Assembly: GCA_026874595.1 (NCBI GenBank)
Contig: CM049315.1
Location: 4,584,664 to 4,648,663, forward strand
Reading direction: 5' to 3'
DNA: 64,000 bases
Source: Sipunculus nudus
Lineage: Eukaryota > Annelida > Sipuncula > Golfingiida > Sipunculidae
The notes beneath the pieces are model-generated. The model was not told the DNA's origin, did no database searches, and saw only the letters and a program-made list of their open reading frames with translations. Positions 40,401 to 52,400 of the stretch are shown here, piece after piece; the first letter of the stretch is position 1; each line of letters opens with the position of its first letter. The translations under genes were made by a program, and so were the position numbers.

Positions 40401-43400
40401 TATAACAGCTGAGCATCGTGACCCATAGGTCCCTTGTTTTTTACCTCTGACCTTTCCTCTCTGCCCAGCGTCCATTTGTGTGTCTGTTTCCACACATAAA
40501 CCCACATATCTCGGGAACTGTTTGACTGATCAGACTAAAAATTTTGCACAAATGTAGCCCTTTGATAGCTTTATAACATACACTAAAAATGGTGGCGCCA
40601 CCTGCAACCATTTTTGCACAGCGTCCATCTGTTCATTTACTTTGGGATAAAATCACTCATATCTCAGCAGTGGTTTGACTTTTCCACCTGAAATTTTGCA
40701 GGTTTATACATCCTGGACAGCTTTCTCGATTTTATGAAGGTGGCGCCACCTACATTCAGGTTTACTCTGCAGACATCCAAGCTCATATCTCGGGAACCGT
40801 TTGACCGATTGGGCCAAAATTTTGCTTGTGTATAGATCTCACATAGCTCTTTACATAGTCAAAACTGGTGGCGCCACCTGCAACCATTTATGCACAGCAT
40901 CCATCTGTTCATCTGCCTTTGGATAAAATCACTCATATCTCAGCAGTGGTTTGACTTTTCCACCTGAAATTTTGCAGGTTTATACATCCTGGACAGCTCT
41001 CTTAATTTTATGACAGGTGGCGCCACCTACATTTAGGTTTACTCTGCAGACATCCAAACTCACATCTCGGGAACCGTTTGATCGATTGGGCCAAAATTCT
41101 GCTTGTGTATAGATCTCACATAGCTCTTCATCATAGTCAAAACTGGTGGCGCCATCTGCAACCACTTATGCACAGTGTCCATCTGTTCATCTGCCTTGGG
41201 ATAAAATCACTCATATCTCAGAAGTGGTTTGACTTATCCGCCTGAAATTTTTCAGGTTTATACATCCCTGACAGCTCTCTTGATTTTATGACAGGTGGCA
41301 CCACCTTCATTCAGGTTTACTCTGCAGACATCCAAATTCATATCTCGGGAACCGTTTGACCTATTGGGCCAAAATTCTGCTTGTGTATAGATCTCACTTA
41401 GCTCTTCATCATAGGAAAACTGGTGGGGCCACCTGCAACCACTCCATCCATGTTAATATGCAACACACCTCACTCTTTTCCCCTTGCCACTTAATCCATG
41501 CCTCACTTCACCCATCCAACTCTGATTTCTGCGGATACACATAGTCGCTTGTTGACTACCCATATTCTAGTTTTAAAATGTCCTAGTCTGAAACTTGCAG
41601 GTCCGAAACATCCATTTTGCTGAAATCATAATGACTAAGGTAGATATGCAGGACTTAAGAGGATCAATATTAAATTTAAAAAATAAACCTCCATTCATAC
41701 TCCCAATCTTTGCACAGGTTCGCATTAGGCCTGTAGGCCTTGTTATATATTATTTATTTAGACTGTTGTCAGTCATTTTCATTGTCATTTATTTCCATAA
41801 ACCTGTTCTAGGTAATTGTCTGTATGAGAAGAACCTGTCACCATTCTGATTGCACTGGTACACTGTATTTTGTAATTCGAGGATCTTTTGTGTTCAATAC
41901 ACAACTAGAATACGGGTAGTCAACAAGCGACTATGTGTATCCGCCAAAATCAGAGTGGAACAGGTGAAGTGAGGCATGGATTGAGTGGCAAGGGGAAATG
42001 GAGTGTTGCATATTAGCATGGATGTCTGCAGCTGAAATGTGTATGTAGGTTGCGCCACCTGTCACAAAATCCAGAAAGCTGTCCAAGTTGTATACATATG
42101 CAAAATTTAAGGCAGATAAATCAAACCACTACATGTATATGAGTGATTTTAGCCCGTGGCAGACAAACAGGTTGACACTGTGCAAAAATGGTTGCAGGTG
42201 GCCCCCACCAGTTTTGCTTATGCTTAAGAGCTATGTGAGATCTATACACATGCAAAACTTTGGCCTAATCGGTCAAACGATTCCCGAGATATGAGCTTGG
42301 ATGTCTGCAGCGTAAACTAGAATGTAGGTGGTGCCATCTGTCAAAAAATCAAGAGAGCTGTCCAGATTGTATAAACCTGCAAAATTTTAGGCAGATATGT
42401 CAAACCACTGTCGAGATATGAGTGATTTTATCCCAAGGCAGACAAACAGACGGATGCTGAGCAAAATGGCTGCAGGTGGCGCCACCAGTTTTCCGTATGA
42501 TGAAGAACTACGTGAGATCTATACACATGCAAATTTTTGGCCCAGTAAGCAAATGGTTCCCGAGATATGAGCTTGGATGTCTGCAGCGTAAACGTGAATG
42601 TAGGTGGCGCCATCTGTCATAATATCAAGAAAGACATCCAGGATGTATACACATGCCAAATTTCAGGTGAATTAATCAAACTGCAGAGATATGAGTGATT
42701 TAAACCCAAGGCAGACGAACAGATGGACACTGTGCAAACATGGTTGCAGGTGGTGCCACCATTTTTTGTGTATGTTGTAAAGCTATCCAAGGGCTACATT
42801 TGTATAAAAATTTTTTACTGATCTGTCAAACAGTTCACAAGATATGTGGGTTTATGTGTGGAAACAGACGCACAAATGGATGCAGAGCACAGAGGAAAGG
42901 TCAGAGGTCAAAACAAATCGGGGCGCAGCAGTTCACATGTGACTCGAACATAATCCCAGGTTTTGTAAAATTCCACCCAGGGGTTACAGAGGAGTTCTCC
43001 AGACACCTACGCGGCTGCAATGGGGGCGGTGGGCTGAAAACATAGATAAACAATTACAGATATGCATTAGGTGTTCTGTAAGGAATAGATATGAAAGTAG
43101 CAGTCAGCCTCTGTCATACCACCCTATTTACAGGGTGTGTACTGCCAGCAGGAGGTCATGGACCAGGACGGCAGTGATCTGTAGTAGTCAGCCTCTGTCA
43201 TACCTGACTTTGTATTCACAGGGTGTATACAGCCAGCAGGAGGCCATGGACCAGGACAGCAGTGATCTGTAGTAGTCAGCTTCTGTCATATCTGACATGT
43301 ATTTACAGGGTGTATACAGCCAGCATCAGGCCATGGACCAGGACAGCAGTGATCTGTAGTAGTCAGCCTCTGTCATATCTGACATGTATTTACAGGGTGT

Positions 43401-46400
43401 ATACAGCAAGCAGGAGGCCATGGACCAGGACAGCTGTGATCTGTAGTAGTCAGCCTCTGTCATACCTGACTTTGTATTTACAGGGTGTGTACTGCCAGCA
43501 GGAGGCCATGGACCTGAAAGCAGTGATCTGTAGTAGTCAGCTTCTGTCATATCTGACATGTATTTACAGGGTGTATACAGCAAGCAGGAGGCCATGGACC
43601 AGGACAGCAGTGATCTGTAGTAGTCAGCATCTGTCATACCTGACTTTGTATTTACAGGGTGTATACAGCCAGCAGGAGGCCATGGACCAGGACAGCAGTG
43701 ATCTGTAGTAGTCAGCCTCTGTCATACCTGACTTTGTATTTACAGGGTGTATACAGCCAGCAGGAGGCCATGGACCAGGACAGCAGTGATCTGTAGTAGT
43801 CAGCCTCTGTCATACCTGACTTTGTATTTACAGGGTGTGTACAGCCAGCATCAGGCCATGGACCAGGACAGCAGTGATCTGTAGTAGTCAGCATCTGTCA
43901 TACCTGACTTTGTATTTACAGGGTGTATACAGCCAGCAGGAGGCCATGGACCAGGACAGCAGTGATCTGTAGTAGTCAGCCTCTGTCATACCTGACTTTG
44001 TATTTACAGGGTGTGTACAGCCAGCATCAGGCCATGGACCAGGACAGCAGTGATCTGTAGTAGTCAGCATCTGTCATACCTGACTTTGTATTTACAGGGT
44101 GTATACAGCCAGCAGGAGGCCATGGACCTGAAAGCAGTGATCTGTAGTAGTCAGCTTCTGTCATATCTGACATGTATTTACAGGGTGTATACAGCAAGCA
44201 GGAGGCCATGGACCAGGACAGCAGTGATCTGTAGTAGTCAGCCTCTGTCATACCTGACTTTGTATTTACAGGGTGTATACAGCCAGCAGGAGGCCATGGA
44301 CCAGGACAGCAGTGATCTGTAGTAGTCAGCCTCTGTCATACCTGACTTTGTATTTACAGGGTGTATACAGCCAGCAGGAGGCCATGGACCAGGACAGCAG
44401 TGATCTGTAGTAGTCAGCATCTGTCATACCTGACTTTGTATTTACAGGGTGTATACAGCCAGCAGGAGGCCATGGACCAGGACAGCAGTGATCTGTAGTA
44501 GTCAGCCTCTGTCATACCTGACTTTGTATTTACAGGGTGTGTACAGCCAGCATCAGGCCATGGACCAGGACAGCAGTGATCTGTAGTAGTCAGCCTCTGT
44601 CATACCTGACTTTGTATTTACAGGGAGTATACAGCCAGCAGGAGGCCATGGACCAGGACAGCAGTGATCTGTAGTAGTCAGCCTCTGTCATACCTGACTT
44701 TGTATTTACAGGGTGTGTACAGCCAGCATCAGGCCATGGACCAGGACGGCAGTGATCTGTAGTAGTCAGCCTCTGTCATACCTGACTTTGTATTTACAGG
44801 GTGTATACAGCCAGCAGGAGGCCATGGACCAGGACAGCAGTGATCTTTAGTAGTCAGCCTCTGTCATACCTGACTTTGTATTTACAGGGTGTGTACAGCC
44901 AGCATCAGGCCATGGACCAGGACAGCAGTGATCTGTAGTAGTCAGCCTCTGTCATACCTGACTTTGTATTTACAGGGAGTATACAGCCAGCAGGAGGCCA
45001 TGGACCAGGACAGCAGTGATCTGTAGTAGTCAGCTTCTGTCATACCTGACTTTGTATTTACAGGGTGTGTACTGCCAGCAGGAGGCCATGGACCAGGACA
45101 GCAGTGATCTGTAGTAGTCAGCCTCTGTCATACCTGACTTTGTATTTACAGGGTGTATACAGCCAGCAGGAGGCCATGGACCAGGACAGCAGTGATCTGT
45201 AGTAGTCAGCCTCTGTCATACCTGACTTTGTATTTACAGGGTGTATACAGTCAGCAGGAGGCCATGGACCTGAAAGCAGTGATCTGTAGTAGTCAGCCTC
45301 TGTCATACCTGACTTTGTATTTACAGGGTGTATACAGCCAGCAGGAGGCCATGGACCTGAAAGCAGTGATCTGTAGTAGTCAGCTTCTGTCATACCTGAC
45401 TTTGTATTTACAGGGTGTATACAGCCAGCAGGAGGCCATGGACCTGAAAGCAGTGATCTGTAGTAGTCAGCTTCTGTCATACCTGACTTTGTATTTACAG
45501 GGTGTATACAGCCAGCAGGAGGCCATGGACCAGGACAGCAGTGATCTGTAGAAGTCAGCTTCTGTCATACCTGACTTTGTATTTACAGGGTGTATACAGT
45601 CAGCAGGAGGCCATGGACCAGGACAGCAGTGATCTGTAGTAGTCAGCCTCTGTCATACCTGACTTTGTATTTACAGGGTGTATACAGTCAGCAGGAGGCC
45701 ATGGACCTGAAAGCAGTGATCTGTAGTAGTCAGCCTCTGTCATACCTGACTTTGTATTTACAGGGTGTATACAGCCAGCAGGAGGCCATGGACCTGAAAG
45801 CAGTGATCTGTAGTAGTCAGCCTCTGTCATACCTGACTTTGTATTTACAGGGTGTATACAGCCAGCAGGAGGCCATGGACCTGAAAGCAGTGATCTGTAG
45901 TAGTCAGCTTCTGTCATACCTGACTTTGTATTTACAGGGTGTATACAGCCAGCAGGAGGCCATGGACCAGGACAGCAGTGATCTGTAGAAGTCAGCTTCT
46001 GTCATACCTGACTTTGTATTTACAGGGTGTATACAGCCAGCAGGAGGCCATGGACCTGAAAGCAGTGATCTGTAGTAGTCAGCTTCTGTCATACCTGACT
46101 TTGTATTTACAGGGTGTATACAGCCAGCAGGAGGCCATGGACCAGGACAGCAGTGATCTGTAGAAGTCAGCTTCTGTCATACCTGACTTTGTATTTACAG
46201 GGTGTATACAGTCAGCAGGAGGCCATGGACCAGGACAGCAGTGATCTGTAGTAGTCAGCCTCTGTCATACCTGACTTTGTATTTACAGGGTGTATACAGT
46301 CAGCAGGAGGCCATGGACCTGAAAGCAGTGATCTGTAGTAGTCAGCCTCTGTCATACCTGACTTTGTATTTACAGGGTGTATACAGCCAGCAGGAGGCCA

Positions 46401-49400
46401 TGGACCTGAAAGCAGTGATCTGTAGTAGTCAGCTTCTGTCATACCTGACTTTGTATTTACAGGGTGTATACAGCAAGCAGGAGGCCATGGACCTGAAAGC
46501 AGTGATCTGTAGTAGTCAGCTTCTGTCATACCTGACTTTGTATTTACAGGGTGTATACAGCCAGCAGGAGGCCATGGACCTGAAAGCAGTGATCTGTAGT
46601 AGTCAGCCTCTGTCATACCTGACTTTGTATTTACAGGGTGTATACAGCCAGCAGGAGGCCATGGACCTGAAAGCAGTGATCTGTAGTAGTCAGCTTCTGT
46701 CATACCTGACTTTGTATTTACAGGGTGTATACAGCCAGCAGGAGGCCATGGACCAGGACAGCAGTGATCTGTAGTAGTCAGCCTCTGTCATACCTGACTT
46801 TGTATTTACAGGGTGTATACAGCCAGCAGGAGGCCATGGACCAGGACAGCAGTGATCTGTAGTAGTCAGCTTCTGTCATACCTGACTTTGTATTTACAGG
46901 GTGTATACAGCCAGCAGGAGGCCATGGACCAGGACAGCAGTGATCTGTAGTAGTCAGCTTCTGTCATACCTGACTTTGTATTTACAGGGTGTATACAGCC
47001 AGCAGGAGGCCATGGACCAGGACAGCTGTGATCTGTAGTAGTCAGCCTCTGTCATACCTGACTTTGTATTTACAGGGTGTATACAGCAAGCAGGAGGCCA
47101 TGGACCTGAAAGCAGTGATCTGTAGTAGTCAGCCTCTGTCATACCTGACTTTGTATTTACAGGGTGTGTACAGCCAGCAGGAGGCCATGGACCTGAAAGC
47201 AGTGATCTGTAGTAGTCAGCCTCTGTCATACCTGACTTTGTATTTACAGGGTGTATACAGCCAGCAGGAGGCCATGGACCAGGACAGCAGTGATCTGTAG
47301 TAGTCAGCCTCTGTCATACCTGACTTTGTATTTACAGGGTGTGTACTGCCAGCAGGAGGCCATGGACCTGAAAGCAGTGATCTGTAGTAGTCAGCCTCTG
47401 TCATACCTGACTTTGTATTTACAGGGTGTATACAGCAAGCAGGAGGCCATGGACCAGGACAGCAGTGATCTGTAGTAGTCAGCCTCTGTCATACCTGACT
47501 TTGTATTTACAGGGTGTATACAGCCAGCAGGAGGCCATGGACCAGGACAGCAGTGATCTGTAGTAGTCAGCCTCTGTCATACCTGACTTTGTATTTACAG
47601 GGTGTATACAGCCAGCAGGAGGCCATGGACCAGGACAGCAGTGATCTGTAGTAGTCAGCCTCTGTCATACCTGACTTTGTATTTACAGGGTGTATACAGT
47701 CAGCAGGAGGCCATGGACCAGGACAGCAGTGATCTGTAGTAGTCAGCCTCTGTCATACCTGACTTTGTATTTACAGGGAGTATACAGCCAGCATCAGGCC
47801 ATGGACCAGGACAGCAGTGATCTGTAGTAGTCAGCTTCTGTCATACCTGACTTTGTATTTACAGGGTGTATACAGCAAGCAGGAGGCCATGGACCAGGAC
47901 AGCAGTGATCTGTAGTAGTCAGCATCTGTCATACCTGACTTTGTATTTACAGGGAGTATACAGCCAGCAGGAGGCCATGGACCAGGACAGCAGTGATCTG
48001 TAGTAGTCAGCCTCTGTCATACCTGACTTTGTATTTACAGGGTGTATACAGCCAGCAGGAGGCCATGGACCAGGACAGCTGTGATCTGTAGTAGTCAGCA
48101 TCTGTCATACCTGACTTTGTATTTACAGGGAGTATACAGCCAGCAGGAGGCCATGGACCAGGACAGCAGTGATCTGTAGTAGTCAGCTTCTGTCATACCT
48201 GACTTTGTATTTACAGGGTGTATACAGCCAGCAGGAGGCCATGGACCAGGACAGCAGTGATCTGTAGTAGTCAGCCTCTGTCATACCTGACTTTGTATTT
48301 ACAGGGTGTATACAGCCAGCAGGAGGCCATGGACCAGGACAGCAGTGATCTGTAGTAGTCAGCATCTGTCATACCTGACTTTGTATTTACAGGGTGTATA
48401 CAGCCAGCAGGAGGCCATGGACCAGGACAGCAGTGATCTGTAGTAGTCAGCTTCTGTCATACCTGACTTTGTATTTACAGGGTGTATACAGCCAGCAGGA
48501 GGCCATGGACCAGGACAGCAGTGATCTGTAGTAGTCAGCATCTGTCATACCTGACTTTGTATTTACAGGGTGTATACAGCCAGCAGGAGGCCATGGACCA
48601 GGACAGCAGTGATCTGTAGTAGTCAGCATCTGTCATACCTGACTTTGTATTTACAGGGTGTATACAGCCAGCAGGAGGCCATGGACCAGGACAGCAGTGA
48701 TCTGTAGTAGTCAGCATCTGTCATACCTGACTTTGTATTTACAGGGTGTATACAGCCAGCAGGAGGCCATGGACCAGGACAGCAGTGATCTGTAGTAGTC
48801 AGCATCTGTCATACCTGACTTTGTATTTACAGGGTGTATACAGCCAGCAGGAGGCCATGGACCAGGACAGCAGTGATCTGTAGTAGTCAGCATCTGTCAT
48901 ACCTGACTTTGTATTTACAGGGTGTATACAGCCAGCAGGAGGCCATGGACCAGGACAGCAGTGATCTGTAGTAGTCAGCCTCTGTCATACCTGACTTTGT
49001 ATTTACAGGGTGTATACAGCCAGCAGGAGGCCATGGACCAGGACAGCAGTGATCTGTAGTAGTCAGCATCTGTCATACCTGACTTTGTATTTACAGGGTG
49101 TATACAGCCAGCAGGAGGCCATGGACCAGGACAGCAGTGATCTGTAGTAGTCAGCATCTGTCATACCTGACTTTGTATTTACAGGGTGTATACAGCCAGC
49201 ATCAGGCCATGGACCAGGACAGCAGTGATCTGTAGTAGTCAGCCTCTGTCATACCTGACTTTGTATTTACAGGGTGTATACAGCCAGCAGGAGGCCATGG
49301 ACCAGGACAGCAGTGATCTGTAGTAGTCAGCCTCTGTCATACCTGACTTTGTATTTACAGGGAGTATACAGCCAGCAGGAGGCCATGGACCAGGACAGCA

Positions 49401-52400
49401 GTGATCTGTAGTAGTCAGCTTCTGTCATACCTGACTTTGTATTTACAGGGTGTATACAGCCAGCAGGAGGCCATGGACCAGGACAGCAGTGATCTGTAGT
49501 AGTCAGCCTCTGTCATACCTGACTTTGTATTTACAGGGAGTATACAGCCAGCAGGAGGCCATGGACCAGGACGGCAGTGATCTGTAGTAGTCAGCTTCTG
49601 TCATACCTGACTTTGTATTTACAGGGAGTATACAGCCAGCAGGAGGCCATGGACCAGGACGGCAGTGATCTGTTGTAGTCAGCCTCTGTCATACCTGACT
49701 TTGTATTTACAGGGTGTATACAGCCAGCAGGAGGCCATGGACCAGGACAGCAGTGATCTGTAGTAGTCAGCCTCTGTCATACCTGACTTTGTATTTACAG
49801 GGAGTATACAGCCAGCAGGAGGCCATGGACCAGGACAGCAGTGATCTGTAGTAGTCAGCTTCTGTCATACCTGACTTTGTATTTACAGGGAGTACAGCCA
49901 GCAGGAGGCCATGGACCAGGACAGCAGTGATCTGTAGTAGTCAGCTTCTGTCATACCTGACTTTGTATTTACAGGGAGTATACAGCCAGCAGGAGGCCAT
50001 GGACCAGGACAGCAGTGATCTGTAGTAGTCAGCCTCTGTCATACCTGACTTTGTATTTACAGGGAGTATACAGCCAGCAGGAGGCCATGGACCAGGACAG
50101 CAGTGATCTGTAGAAGTCAGCTTCTGTCATACCTGACTTTGTATTTACAGGGTGTATACAGCCAGCAGGAGGCCATGGGCCAGGACAGCAGTGATCTGTA
50201 GTAGTCAGCCTCTGTCATACCTGACTTTGTATTTACAGGGAGTATACAGCCAGCAGGAGGCCATGGACCAGGACAGCAGTGATCTGTAGTAGTCAGCCTC
50301 TGTCATACCTGACTTTGTATTTACAGGGAGTATACAGCCAGCAGGAGGCCATGGACCAGGACAGCAGTGATCTGTAGAAGTCAGCTTCTGTCATACCTGA
50401 CTTTGTATTTACAGGGAGTATACAGCCAGCAGGAGGCCATGGGCCAGGACAGCAGTGATCTGTAGTAGTCAGCCTCTGTCATACCTGACTTTGTATTTAC
50501 AGGGAGTATACAGCCAGCAGGAGGCCATGGACCAGGACAGCAGTGATCTGTAGTAGTCAGCTTCTGTCATACCTGACTTTGTATTTACAGGGTGTGTACT
50601 GCCAGCAGGAGGCCATGGACCTGAAAGCAGTGATCTGTAGTAGTCAGCCTCTGTCATACCTGACTTTGTATTTACAGGGAGTATACAGCCAGCAGGAGGC
50701 CATGGACCAGGACAGCAGTGATCTGTAGTAGTCAGCTTCTGTCATACCTGACTTTGTATTTACAGGGAGTATACAGCCAGCAGGAGGCCATGGACCAGGA
50801 CAGCAGTGATCTGTAGTAGTCAGCATCTGTCATACCTGACTTTGTATTTACAGGGTGTATACAGCCAGCAGGAGGCCATGGACCAGGACAGCAGTGATCT
50901 GTAGTAGTCAGCCTCTGTCATACCTGACTTTGTATTTACAGGGTGTGTACAGCCAGCAGGAGGCCATGGACCAGGACAGCAGTGATCTGTAGTAGTCAGC
51001 ATCTGTCATACCTGACTTTGTATTTACAGGGAGTATACAGCCAGCAGGAGGCCATGGACCAGGACAGCAGTGATCTGTAGTAGTCAGCCTCTGTCATACC
51101 TGACTTTGTATTTACAGGGAGTATACAGCCAGCATCAGGCCATGGACCAGGACAGCAGTGATCTGTAGTAGTCAGCTTCTGTCATACCTGACTTTGTATT
51201 TACAGGGAGTATACAGCCAGCAGGAGGCCATGGACCAGGACAGCAGTGATCTGTAGTAGTCAGCCTCTGTCATACCTGACTTTGTATTTACAGGGAGTAT
51301 ACAGCCAGCAGGAGGCCATGGACCAGGACAGCAGTGATCTGTAGAAGTCAGCTTCTGTCATACCTGACTTTGTATTTACAGGGTGTATACAGCCAGCAGG
51401 AGGCCATGGACCAGGACAGCAGTGATCTGTAGTAGTCAGCCTCTGTCATACCTGACTTTGTATTTACAGGGAGTATACAGCCAGCAGGAGGCCATGGGCC
51501 AGGACAGCAGTGATCTGTAGTAGTCAGCCTCTGTCATACCTGACTTTGTATTTACAGGGAGTATACAGCCAGCAGGAGGCCATGGACCAGGACAGCAGTG
51601 ATCTGTAGTAGTCAGCTTCTGTCATACCTGACTTTGTATTTACAGGGTGTGTACTGCCAGCAGGAGGCCATGGACCTGAAAGCAGTGATCTGTAGTAGTC
51701 AGCCTCTGTCATACCTGACTTTGTATTTACAGGGAGTATACAGCCAGCAGGAGGCCATGGACCAGGACAGCAGTGATCTGTAGTAGTCAGCTTCTGTCAT
51801 ACCTGACTTTGTATTTACAGGGAGTATACAGCCAGCAGGAGGCCATGGACCAGGACAGCAGTGATCTGTAGTAGTCAGCTTCTGTCATACCTGACTTTGT
51901 ATTTACAGGGAGTATACAGCCAGCAGGAGGCCATGGACCAGGACAGCAGTGATCTGTAGTAGTCAGCATCTGTCATACCTGACTTTGTATTTACAGGGTG
52001 TATACAGCCAGCAGGAGGCCATGGACCAGGACAGCAGTGATCTGTAGTAGTCAGCCTCTGTCATACCTGACTTTGTATTTACAGGGTGTGTACAGCCAGC
52101 AGGAGGCCATGGACCAGGACAGCAGTGATCTGTAGTAGTCAGCATCTGTCATACCTGACTTTGTATTTACAGGGAGTATACAGCCAGCAGGAGGCCATGG
52201 ACCAGGACAGCAGTGATCTGTAGTAGTCAGCCTCTGTCATACCTGACTTTGTATTTACAGGGAGTATACAGCCAGCATCAGGCCATGGACCAGGACAGCA
52301 GTGATCTGTAGTAGTCAGCTTCTGTCATACCTGACTTTGTATTTACAGGGAGTATACAGCCAGCAGGAGGCCATGGACCAGGACAGCAGTGATCTGTAGT

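Noticed and set aside
43223-47475. Many open frames of 60-190 codons on both strands (VYSQQEAMD / MTEADYYRSLLS repeats) as a repetitive protein gene
   Set aside because: They are frame effects of 87- and 88-bp satellite units. They share no start context and end wherever an 88-bp unit occurs. Kept only as a finding about the array.
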